Notes under the pieces: generated by a model
What the model saw: only the letters and a program-made list of their open reading frames with translations
Told to the model about the DNA's origin: nothing
The model's database searches: none
Source: Muscardinus avellanarius
Taxonomy: Eukaryota; Chordata; Mammalia; Rodentia; Gliridae
Reading direction: 5' to 3'
DNA: 64,000 nucleotides
Assembly: GCA_963383645.1 (NCBI GenBank)
Contig: OY726557.1
Location: forward strand, 149,721,860-149,785,859
Program-made: the position numbers and the translations under genes
Shown here: one piece after another, positions 49,125-58,821 of the stretch
Numbering within the stretch: position 1 is the first letter of the stretch
Layout: every line of letters begins with the position of its first letter

Positions 49125-49321
49125 GGTCTAAGGATGGAACCCAGGGGCATTTGACCTACAAGCTACATCCCCTGCCCAATTTTTTATTCTTCATTTTGAA
49201 ACAGGGTCTCACTGCGTTTCAAAGGGCCTCACTAAGTAGCTGAGGCTATTGGCGAACCGCGATCCTCCAGTCTCAGCCTCCCGAATGCTGGGATTACAAG
49301 TGTGCGCCACCACGCCTAGCT
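49125..49321 (-). mobile_element. B1-dID SINE
   Basis: Antisense. 'ggtctaaggatggaacccag' to 'tgcgccaccacgcctagc'. Confidence 0.86.
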
Positions 49322-49667
49322 TCCTTTACACTATATTCTTATCCTTTCTGTGGTGAAAACATTTAAAATCTACTTTTCCAGTGATTTTGAAATACACATG
49401 TCATGTCATTTACTATAGTCACCGTGCTGTGCAATAAATCACTAAAGCTCTTCCTCCTCATTGTACTCCGGGCCCTCGCTCCATCTAGTCCCATCCTCAG
49501 GCTTCTGGCAACCAGCATTCTACTCTCCCTTCTCCTATGAGTTCAGATTTTTAGGTTCCATATGCTTTAGTGCGATCATATAGTAGTTGTCTTTATGTGC
49601 TTGGTTTTAAATTTTTTTAGCATAATGGCCTCCAAGTTTATCCATGTTGTCCCAAATATCAGGATTT

Positions 49668-49885
49668 CTGTATTTTCTGGTTTGAATAGTACTCATTTTG
49701 TTTACACATACACACATGCACACACATATATTTTCCTATATCATACGTATCACATTTCCCTATTATGGGCACACTTCTGTATTTTCTGGTTTGAATAGTA
49801 CTCATTTTGTTTACACATACACACATGCACACACATATATTTTCCTATATCATACGTATCACATTTCCCTATTATGGGCACACTT
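49668..49885. repeat. Perfect or near-perfect 109-bp tandem duplication
   Basis: 49668-49776 and 49777-49885 read identically by eye (from 'ctgtattttctggtttgaat' to 'tattatgggcacactt'). It lies inside the old L1 ORF2 region, so it is a recent local duplication of old sequence. Confidence 0.9.
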
Positions 49886-50815
49886 ACACACTTAGGTTGA
49901 GTCCTTATCTTAGTTACTGTGAATAATGTTGCAATGAACATGGGAATACAAATATATTGTCTGTATATTGAATTTATTTGATTATGTAACCAGAAGTGTA
50001 ATTGCTGAGTTTTGTGGTCATTCTATTTTCAGTTTTCTGAAGAACTACCACGGTATTTTTTGTAATGGATCTATTAATATACATTTCTGCCAACATTGCA
50101 CAAGGGTTCCTTTTTCTCCACACAGTAGCGTTTATCTTTCAATTTTTTAATAACAAAATATTATAATGAAGGTGAGGTGACACCTCATTGTGATTTTAAT
50201 TTGAGTTTCTCAGATGATGAAAGATGATGAACTTTTTTATGCATTTATAAGACAATTTCATATCTTCTTTTGAGAAATGTCTAAGTCCTTTTATCATTTT
50301 TTATTGAATTGTTTGTTTTATTGCTATATTGAGATCCTTATGTGTTTTGGAAAATAGATCCTTATTAGATGTATAGTTGAGAAATATTTTCTCCTAGTTG
50401 ATGGGTCATCTCTTTGCTTTATTGATTCTTTCCTTTGCCGTACAGCAAGTTTTTAGTTTTATATAATGCCATTTGTTTATTTTTTGTTTTTGTTCCTTGT
50501 GCTTTGGGAGTGATAGCCAAGAAATATTTGCAATGACTACTGTTTGTTTTTAACCTAGTAAATGTTTGTTAATTTTACTTTTTCACAGAACAAGTTTTTA
50601 GTTATTTTGATATTTTCTATTATCTTTCTAGTCATTACATTTTTTTCTGCTGATTTCGGAATTAGCTTGTTTTTTATAGTTATTTGGAAAGTAACATTAA
50701 ATTGTTTATTTGAAATCATTCTCTTTGAGGTAGTCGCTTATTGCTATAAAATTTTCTCCTAGAACTTTTTTTAAAATAATTTTTTATGTTTTGTTTTCAT
50801 TTTCATTATCTGAAG

Positions 50816-50816
<1 letters not shown>

Positions 50817-50861
<45 letters not shown>

Positions 50862-51034
50862 GGGGATTGTTATATGTAACTCAGAGGGAGAATCCCTATT
50901 TTGTTTTTTAAATAGGGGCTCACTAAGTTGCAGAGGGCCTTGCTAAGATCCTGAGGTTGGCCAAGAACCTGTGATCCTCCTGTCTCAGCCTCCCAAGTAC
51001 TGGGATTACAAATATGTACCACTATGCCCACCTT
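50817..51034 (-). mobile_element. B1-dID SINE with (TG)n tail
   Basis: (TG)n at 50817-50857, then antisense 'tattggggattgttatatgt' to 'gtaccactatgcccacc'. Confidence 0.77.
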
Positions 51035-52149
51035 GAAGATATTTTAGATTTTCCTTTTAATATTTTCTTTGACTTATTGGTTCTTTAGAAGCACATTGTT
51101 TACTTTCCATTATTTGTGAATTTTTCAAAATTTTTCCTGTTACTGATTTTTAGTTATATTTTTATTAGGTCAGAAACATACTCAATATGATTACAACCTT
51201 TTTAAAGTGTCAATATTTATCTTGTGGTCTAACATATGATTGTTTCATGTGCAATTGAGAATGTTTATTCATCTGTTGTTAGATTAAATGTTTTATATAT
51301 GTCTTGTAGGTATAATTGATCTAAGGCATAGATTTCCATAGTCAGTTTATATAGTACCCCTTGTGGGGTACTATAATGATCCAGGGAGGATAGTAGTAGC
51401 CTCGGGTACAACTGAGGAAACACTGAATAAAAATAAGAGGGCAGGGGAAGTTTCTGGTTTATGTGGGGAAACTGAGCATTTTTTTTCTGGAAAGGGAGTA
51501 AAAATCCAGTAAGTAGGGATATATAGTCTAAGATGTTGTTTAAGTCTACTGTTACGACATTGGTTTTCTGTTCTGGTTGATTTTCCATTGTTGAATGTGG
51601 GACTTGTAGTCCATTCATATTATTGCATTATAGTACACCTCTCCTTTAAAATCTATTAATATTTCCCTTACGTATCTAGATGGCCTGAGGGTGGGTGAAT
51701 ATGTGTTTAAAATTGTTATATGAACTCAATAATTTGGCCCCTTGGACCTAATATAATGACTTATTTATTATCTTTTACAGTTTTTGATTCAGTCTATTTT
51801 TTTCAATATAAGTATAGCCATCCTAGCTCTCTTTTGGTTACTATTTGCCTAGAATATCTAACTCCATACCTTTTCTTTTAGTGTATTTATGTTCTTAAGA
51901 CTACTATTAGTCTTCTGTAGGCAGAATACCGTTCGGTCTTTTTTTAAAATCTATACATTCTGTGTCTTTCAACTTGAAAATTTAACCAATTCATATTTAA
52001 AGTAATTACTGTCAAGTAAAAACTTACTAAATGCATTTTACCAATATTTTACTGAATTTTGTAATTCTTGTGTTTTTTTTTCATCCAACTGTGCTGATTT
52101 TCTTTGTAATTGGTTATAATTTTCGTAGTGGTATGCTTTGTTTTGTCTT

Positions 52150-52350
52150 GTGGCAGTGAGGAATAAACCCAAGGTTATTTTAACTCTGAGCTATAGCCCC
52201 AGCCCTTTTTACTTTCTATTTAAAAAAAAAGGGTCTTTTTAAGTTTCTGTCAGTCTTGCTAAATAACTGAGAATGTCCTCTACCCTGTGAGTTTCCCTGT
52301 CTCAGACTCCCAAGTACTGGGAATAAAGGTATGGACCACCATGTCCAGCT
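52150..52350 (-). mobile_element. B1-dID SINE
   Basis: Antisense. 'cagtgaggaataaacccaag' to 'gaccaccatgtccagct'. Confidence 0.77.
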
Positions 52351-52753
52351 CTGTAGTAATATGTTTTGATTCATTTCGCTTTACCTTTTTTGTATCTGGT
52401 GAGAGGTTTCTTGTGATTATTATGAAAATTTTAGAAGACATATTATAGAAACACTATAATTTAAGCTGATAGTACCTAAGTTTCAATTCCATATGAAAAC
52501 TCCAGGTATTTAATTCTCCCTCCCATGCTTTAAGCTGTGTCATATTTTACCTCTATTTATTTTGTATGCCTGTTAAGCAATTATTTATAGCTATAGATGT
52601 TTTTATTGTCTCTGTCCTTTAACTCTTATACTAAAGAATGATTTGTATACAACTTTTATGGTATTAAAGTGTTCTCAAGTTAACCATATATTTACCTTTA
52701 CAAGTGATTTTTGTACTCTCCTATATCGTCATATTATTATTTATCATTCTTTT

Positions 52754-52944
52754 TTAATTTTTTTTGTTTTTGGTGCATTGTATTCATACATCATAATGGG
52801 GTAAAAAACTTGTGTAGACATACATGCACACATCACCCAGTTAGCCCCTACCTAATCCCTACTGCATTCCCTCCCCATCATTCCTACCCATGCTTGGCTT
52901 AGTGGATGAATTCAATATGTTTAAGTACATTGTATGCTTTAGAT
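52754..52944 (-). mobile_element. L1 3' end, ~190 bp, with target duplication
   Basis: T-rich start, then 'tggtgcattgtattcataca', the same 3'UTR type as 9640 and 61130. Direct repeat tcattctttt at 52744-52753 and (as tcattctttt) 52945-52954. A very short insertion. Confidence 0.75.
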
Positions 52945-53119
52945 TCATTCTTTTGTTTTAGTTTGAACTATTGTTAGTATGTCTTGTGGTGATGAACTCC
53001 CTCAGCTGATGTTTGTCTTGGGATTTCTAAATATCTCCACTTCTAAAGTACAGTTTTGCCAGGTATACTATTCTTGTTTGGCTTCCACGCCCCATACACC
53101 TTTTTTTTTTTTCTTTCTT

Positions 53120-53322
53120 CTTTTTTTTTTTTTTTTGGTGGTACTGTGGTTCCTGGAAGCCCTGCTACCTCCGAGCTACACTCCCAGACCTATTTTTTTT
53201 TTATATCTTTTATTTGGAAACAGGGTCTCTTAAGCCAGCAAGGCTGGCTTTGAACCTGCGCAATCCTCCTGTCTCCGCCTCCCAAGTGCAGGGATTACAA
53301 GGGTGAGCCACCATGCCTGGCA
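53120..53322 (-). mobile_element. B1-dID SINE, 'ggcttccagg' subtype, 13-bp target duplication
   Basis: Antisense with poly(T). 'ggttcctggaagccctgcta' to 'gagccaccatgcctggc'. Direct repeat acgccccatacac at 53087-53099 and 53323-53335. Confidence 0.92.
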
Positions 53323-53610
53323 ACGCCCCATACACTTTGAACATGTTATTCCATTCAATCCTAGATTCAAGAGATTTTTTTGGTTTGAGAAGTCCAGCAG
53401 CCTGGAAGAAGTCTTTTATATGTAATGAGTTTCTTCTCTTTTATTACTTTCAAGATTCCTTTTGTCACTGACTTTTGACAATTTGATTCTAATATGTCTT
53501 GGCATGTTCTCAGAGGCTTCAGTGGTTTTAGATTCTATTTAGTCCATAGATAGACTTGATTATCTCCAGAACCTTGGTCTGTGGGACAAAAGTCTATTTA
53601 GGTTTTTATT

Positions 53611-53613
53611 TTT

Positions 53614-53653
<40 letters not shown>

Positions 53654-53838
53654 TTTGGTGGTACTGGGGTTCCTGAAAGCCCTTGAACCTCCGGGCTACA
53701 CTCCCAGACCTATTTATATTTTTATTTGGAAACAGGGTCTCCTAAGCCAGCGCGCGCGGCTGACTTCGAACCTGCGCGATCCTCCTGTCTCTGCCTCCCA
53801 AGCGCGGGGATTACAAGCGTGCGCCACCACGCCCGGCT
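53611..53838 (-). mobile_element. B1-dID SINE, 'ggcttccagg' subtype, (TATT)n tail
   Basis: (TATT)n at 53611-53655. Antisense ID half, and a B1 half with 'ccagcgcgcgcggctgactt' and intact CpGs, ending 'gcgccaccacgcccggc'. Direct repeat tctatttagg at 53593-53602 and 53838-53847. Among the youngest-looking copies. Confidence 0.92.
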
Positions 53839-53847
53839 CTATTTAGG

Positions 53848-54097
53848 ATTTTAGACCATGAATTTATGACCAAGTATTCTGACGGTTGTGGATTCTTCTG
53901 GGACTCTAGGATCATTGTGTGAGTTTCTGAGCTGGCTATACTGTTATGATCTGTGGCTAATGGCCTATAAAAGAATTACTTCATGTCCACAGTTGAAACC
54001 AAGTTCTTCACATTTATCTCTGAGGATGAGGGGGTGCAGATAGGGATGTCTTCTGTCAAGATTATTGGGTGAGTAAACCTACTTTCAGACAATAGTT
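53848..54097 (-). mobile_element. Possible ancient L1 5'-UTR side
   Basis: Continues beyond the antisense ORF1 side of the 48950-53560 L1 and, after the composite element, resumes at 58822. The assignment rests on position and weak similarity only. Confidence 0.35.
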
Positions 54098-54108
54098 GAA
54101 AGTGAAAG
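54098..54108. repeat. Target-site duplication, left copy
   Basis: gaaagtgaaag, identical to 58811-58821. It marks the left border of the composite element. Confidence 0.85.
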
Positions 54109-54780
54109 GGGCCCCAGGCAGAACTGCGAGTAGCACGCCAGACCCCTGGAGAAACCAGACCCAGTAAGACGCTGGGTTCTGGGCAGGGGTCGCGCGGCGC
54201 ACAAAAGCCGGGGCCCTGGGCCCCGGGCCGAACTGCGCGTAGCACGCCAGACCCCTGGAGAAACCAGGCCCAGTAAGACGCTGGGTTCTGGGCGGGGGTC
54301 GTGGGCGGGGCACGCCAGATGGGGCCGGGGTCGCGGGACTCTGGGCCCCAGGCCGAACTGCGAGTAGCACGCCAGACCCCTGGAGAAACCAGGCCCAGTA
54401 AGACGCTGGGTTCTGGGCGGGGGTTGAGCACAGGGCACACCAGCTGGGGCCCGGGTCGCGGGACTCTTGGTTCCGGCCAAACTGCGCATAGCACGCCAGA
54501 CACCTGTAGAAACCAGGCCCAGTAAGACGCTGGGTTCTGGGCGGGGGTCGCGGGCTGGGCACGCCAGATGGGGCCCGGGTTGCAGGACTCTGGGCCCCAG
54601 GCAGAACTGCGAGTAGCACGCCAGACCCCTGGAGAAACCAGGCCCAGTAAGATGCTGGGTTCTGGGCAGGGGTCGCGCGCGGGGCACGCCAGCTGGGGCC
54701 CGGGTCGCGGGACTCTGGGCCCCGGGCCGAACTGCGAGTAGCACGCCAGACCCCTGGAGAAACCGGGCCCAGAACAGAAA
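54109..54780 (+). repeat. VNTR-1: ~125-bp GC-rich tandem repeat, ~5.4 units
   Basis: Unit starts ('gaactgcgagtagcacgcca' and variants) fall at 54121, 54230, 54355, 54479, 54604 and 54729. That gives spacings of 109, 125, 124, 125 and 125. Each unit contains 'cccctggagaaaccaggccc', 'agtaagacgctgggttctgg', and a G-rich block. CpG density is high. Because 125 is not a multiple of 3, long minus-strand open frames (up to 297 codons, 53976-54869) rotate through all three frames; they are side effects of composition, not a gene. Confidence 0.92.
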
Positions 54781-55256
54781 AAGATAAAGAAAAATATCAG
54801 AGAGGTGGTAAGAAAGCCGTTATGGATGCCAGGACACTGGAGATGCAGACAAAACTTATCTAAATGCACTGGAACTTATGGAAAAATTCGCCGTGAAAGA
54901 GGACTGCTATTTCTCTATATTGTTAAGAATCTCAGACATCACATATAAGGAGAGAGTTTAGCGGAGACCAAGGAGAAATGCAGTGTTGAAAGAGTTCTCC
55001 GCGATGGTGGTGGAGACTTGTATTCAGGAGAAGCAGAAACGGGATCTTACCAACTTTATTTTTTTGGAGAAATTACACCAAATGTTGAATGCTACCATCA
55101 CGCATGCTTAGGAACACTGGACAACATTCAGAGTGGAAAAAGAGCCTGGAAGGATTTGAAACGGTGGAGGCAGTGGCAATGCCAGTGGCCAATATTCGGG
55201 GAGGCAGAGATCTGATACATTACAACTGGAACCTTTGAAATACTAACCACAGAGAC
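54781..55256 (+). other. Unique linker of the composite element
   Basis: Non-repetitive 476 bp of ordinary base composition ('gttatggatgccaggacact ... ctgatacattacaactggaa'). I recognise no repeat or exon in it. A 65-codon open frame (55018-55215) has no domain. Confidence 0.6.
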
Positions 55257-58200
55257 AGTGATCGGAACCTGCTGAGGGGTTAGGCGGGCGCCGGGGCCAG
55301 TGGCCGACATCGGAGCTTGCTGTGAGGCAAGGCCACTACTGAGGCCTCCATGGCCGGGATTTGAACCTGCAGAGGGGTTAGACCGATGCTGGGGCCAGCG
55401 AGGCCGGCATTGGAGCCTGCCATGATGCAAGGCTTGTGCTAGGGCCTCTGAAGTCGGGTCCGGAACTTGCTGAGGGGTTAGGCCGGTGCTGGGGTCAGCG
55501 AGGCTGGCATCGGAGCCTGCCGTGAGGCAAGGCCAGTGTTGGGGCCCCCGAGGACGGGACCGGAGCCTGCCGAGGGGTTAGGCCGGTGCTGGGGCCAGCG
55601 AGGCCAGCATTGGAGCCTGCCGTGAGGCATGACCAGTGCTGGGGCCTCTAAGGCCAGGATAAGAGCCTGTCGAGGGGTTAGGCCGGTGCTAGGGCCAGCG
55701 AGGCCGGCATCGGAGCCTGCCGTGAGGCATGACCAGTGCTGGGGCCTCCGAGGCCGGGATCGGAGCCTGCCGAGGGGTTAGGCTGGTGCTGGGGCCAGTG
55801 AGGCCGGCATCGGAGCCTGCCTTGAGGCAAGGCCGGTACTGGGGCCTTGAGGCCAGGATAAGAGCCTGCCGAGGGGTTAGGCCAGTGCTGGGGCCAGCGA
55901 GGCCGGCATCGGAGCCTGCCGTGAGGCAAGGCCGGTACTGGGGCCTCCGAGGCCAGGATAAGAGCCTGCCGAGGGGTTAGGCCGGTGCTGGGGCCAGCGA
56001 GGCTGGCATCGGAGCCTGCCTTGAGGCATGACCAGTGCTGGGGCCTCCGAGGCCGGGATCGGAGCCTGCCGAGGGGTTAGGCCGGTGCTGGGGCCAGTGA
56101 GGCCGGAATCGGAGCCTGCCTTGAGGCATGACCAGTGCTGGGGCCTCCGAGGCCAGGATCGGATCCTGCCGAGGGGTGAGGCCGGTGCTGGGGCCAGCGA
56201 GGCCGGCATCGGAGCCTGCCGTGAGGCAAGGCCGGTACTGGGGCCTCCGAGGCCAGGACAAGAGCCTGCCGAGGGGTTAGGCCGGTGCTGGGGCCAGCGA
56301 GGCCAGCATCGGAGCCTGCCGTGAGGCAAGGCCGGTACTGGGGCCTCCGAGGCCAAGATAAGAGCCTGCTGAGGGGTTAGGCCGGTGCTGGGGCCAGCGA
56401 GGCCGGCATCGGAGCCTGCCTTGATGCATGACCAGTGCTGGGGCCTCCAAATCCGGGATCGGAGCCTGCCAAGGGGTTAGGCCAGTGCTGGGGCCAGCGA
56501 GGCCGGCATCGGAGCCTGCCTTGAGGCAAGGCCGGTACTGGGGCCTCGAGGCCAGGATAAGAGCCTGCCGAGGGGTTAGGCCGGTGCTGGGGCCAGCGAG
56601 GCCGGCATCGGAGCCTGCCTTGATGCATGACCAGTGCTGGGGCCTCCAAATCCGGGATCGGAGCCTGCCAAGGTGTTAGGCCAGTGCTGGGGCCAGCGAG
56701 GCCGGCATCGGAGCCTGCCTTGAGGCAAGGCCGGTACTGGGGCCTCGAGGCCAGGATCGGAGCCTGCCGAGGGGTTAGGCCGGTGCTGGGGCCAGTGAGG
56801 CCGGCATCGGAGCCTGCCTTGAGGCATGACCAGTGCTGGGGCCTCCGAGGCCAGGATCGGAGCCTGCCGAGGGGTTAGGCCGGTGCTGCGGCCAGCGAGG
56901 CCGGCATCGGAGCCTGCCTTGAGGCATGACCAGTGCTGGGGCCTCCGAGGCCAGGATCGGAGCCTGCCGAGGGGTTAGGCCGGTGCTGGGGCCAGCGAGG
57001 CCGGCATCGGAGCCTGCCGTGAGGCAAGGCTGGTTCTGGGGCCTCCGAGGCCAGGATAAGAGCCTGCTGAGGGGTTAGGCTGGTGCTGGGGCCAGCGAGC
57101 CCGGCATCGGAGCCTGCCTTGATGCATGACCAGTGCTGGGGCCTCCAAATCCGGGATCGGAGCCTGCCAAGGGGTTAGGCCAGTGCTGGGGCCAGCGAGG
57201 CTGGCATCGGAGCCTGCCTTGAGGCAAGGCCGGTACCTGGGCCTCTGAGGCCGGGATCGGAGCCTGCCGAGGGGTTAGGCCGGTGCTGGGGCCAGTGAGG
57301 CCGGCATCGGAGCCTGCCTTGAGGCAAGGCCGGTACTGGGGCCTCTGAGGCCAGGATAAGAGCCTGTCGAGGGGTTAGGCCGGTGCTGGGGCCAGTGAGG
57401 CCGGCATCGGAGCCTGCCGTGAGGGATTACCAGTGTTGGGGCCTCCGAGGCCGGGATCGGAGCCTGCCGAGGGGTTAGGCTGGTGCTGGGGCCAGTGAGG
57501 CCGGCATCGGAGCCTGCCTTGAGGCAAGGCCGGTACTGGGGCCTCCAAATCCGTGATTGGAGCCTGCCAAGGGGTTAGGCCGGTGCTGGGGCCAGCGAGG
57601 CCGGCATCGGAGCCTGCCTTGAGGCAAGGCCGATGCTGGGGCCAGCAAGGCCGGCATTGGAGCCTCCCGTGAGGCAAGGCCAGTGCTGAGGCCTCCGAGG
57701 CCGGGATTGGAGCCTGCCTTGAGGCAAGGCCGGTACTGGGGCCTCCGAGGTCAGGATAAGAGCCTGCCGAGGGGTTAGGCCGGTGCTGGGGCCAGTGAGG
57801 CCAGCATTGGAGCCTGCCGTGAGGCAAGGCCGGTACTGGGACATCCAAGGCCGGGATAAGAGCCTGTCGAGGGGTTAGGCCAGTGCTGGGGCCAGCGAGG
57901 CCGGCATCGGAGCCTGCTGTGAGGCAAGGCCAGTACTGGGGCTTCCAAGGCCAGGATAACAACCTGCCGAAGGGCTAGACCAGTACTGGGGCCAGCAAGG
58001 CCAGCATCGGAGCCTGCCGTGAGACATGGCCAGTGCTGAGGCCTCCTAACCCGGGAACGGAACCTGCCGAGGGATTAGGCCGGTGCTGGGGCCAGCGAGG
58101 CCGGCACCGGAGCTTGCCATGAGGCAAGGCTGGTACTGGGGCCTCTGAGCCCGGGATTGGAGCCTGCCGAGGGGTGAGGCCGATGCTGGGTCCAGCAAGT

Positions 58201-58390
58201 CCGGCATTGGAGCCTGCCGTGAGGCAAGGCCACTCCTGCGGCCTCCAAGGCCGGGACCGAAGCCAGCTTAGGGGTTAGACCGGGGCAGGGGCCAGCGAGA
58301 CTAGACCTGGGGCCTCCCATGAGGCAAGGCCGCTGCTTGAGCCAGCGAGGTCTGGATCAGTCCACTGAGTAGCCAGGCCACTACTGGGAC
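55257..58390 (+). repeat. VNTR-2: ~100-bp tandem repeat, about 31 units, each two ~50-bp halves
   Basis: Half A is like 'gaggcaaggccggtactggggcctccgagg...' and half B like 'gaggggttaggccggtgctggggccagcgagg...'. Both end 'atcggagcctgcc' or 'aagagcctgcc', so the 100-bp unit is an old dimer. Units recur from about 55273 to 58265. Edge units diverge more than central ones. Minus-strand Pro/Ala/Gly-rich open frames of 80-195 codons occur in every frame and are not genes. Confidence 0.95.
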
Positions 58391-58620
58391 CGTCGAGAGT
58401 GGGATCTGTACTTGCAACGCAGCATGCACAGAGAAATATCGCAGAAAATATAAATCAGACGCTTCTCTTAATCAGCAATAACTAGGAGGAAAAGGGCAAC
58501 AGGAAGAGGTTGAGCTATAGAAAGGGCCCTATAGTGAAGCAACTAATGTGACCAATCAGAGGGTATGTAATACTGGAGGACGGAGCCTCTTTAAAACGCA
58601 GGAGGTACATAAACAAATGT
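58391..58620 (+). other. Second linker with CCAAT-like motif
   Basis: Non-repetitive. 'tgtgaccaatcagagggtat' at about 58548 contains an ATTGG/CCAAT-type box, followed by 'gagcctctttaaaacgcagg'. The pairing looks promoter- or LTR-like, though the family is not recognised. Confidence 0.4.
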
Positions 58621-58810
58621 ATCAAAGTAAATCACCAAAGAAGTGTGGGATGGAGGGAGGGGGAGGGAATGGGATGGGGGCTGGAGGAGGGCTAATTGGA
58701 TGATGTGTGCTTATATATCCTCTCAAGTCTTGTACTCCAGTGTGATTGATATATGACTACAATGCACAAATTTAAAAAATAAATTAATTAAAAAAATAGA
58801 AAAAAAAAAA
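58621..58810 (+). mobile_element. L1-3'-end-like segment and A-rich tail of the composite
   Basis: 'ggagggaatgggatgggggc', 'atgatgtgtgcttatatatc' and 'atgactacaatgcacaaat' parallel the reverse complement of the L1 3' ends at 61121-61280 and 52754-52944 (G-rich block, 'tgtgcatgtatgtctacaaa', 'tacagtgcacgaataaa'). Ends in an A-rich tail. Confidence 0.7.
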
Positions 58811-58821
58811 GAAAGTGAAAG
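58811..58821. repeat. Target-site duplication, right copy
   Basis: gaaagtgaaag directly after the A-rich tail; see 54098-54108. Confidence 0.85.

Larger units (their letters stand above)
48950..53560 (-). mobile_element. Long ancient antisense L1
   Basis: Left to right: 3' end ('tttttaattgacaaatcata'), ORF2 C-terminal signatures ('gaataatgttgcaatgaaca' near 49922), RT side to 50760, endonuclease side at 51060-52740, and the ORF1/5' side at 52970-53560. Nested: SINEs at 49125, 50856, 52150 and 53120, and an L1 tail at 52754. No frame is intact. Confidence 0.7.
54109..58810 (+). mobile_element. 4.7-kb composite retrotransposon-like element with two VNTRs (SVA-like plan)
   Basis: Order on the plus strand: VNTR-1 (54109-54780), unique linker (54781-55256), VNTR-2 (55257-58390), second linker (58391-58620), L1-3'-end-like segment (58621-58770), A-rich tail (58771-58810). 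An 11-bp direct repeat flanks the whole, and the surrounding sequence is low in G+C. These are hallmarks of one L1-mediated insertion. No intact coding region is seen. Known parallels are the hominoid SVA and gibbon LAVA elements, which are built on the same plan, but I see no Alu, HERV-K or LAVA sequence here. The alternative is an internally deleted L1 whose 5'UTR promoter is made of tandem monomers. Confidence 0.75.

Noticed and set aside
55273..58270. Telomere-like 'ggggttagg' in each VNTR-2 unit, and 'ggggttagggttag' at 11938
   Set aside because: Single partial matches within another repeat unit, or only two copies; not an interstitial telomeric array.
55257..58390. Pro/Ala/Gly-rich open frames up to 195 codons in VNTR-2 as a repetitive protein gene
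   Set aside because: They occur in overlapping frames on both strands, follow the 100-bp period that is not a multiple of three, and lack a start context or conserved frame.
54109..58390. CRISPR array
   Set aside because: Tandem units are contiguous with no unique spacers and the context is a mammalian genome.
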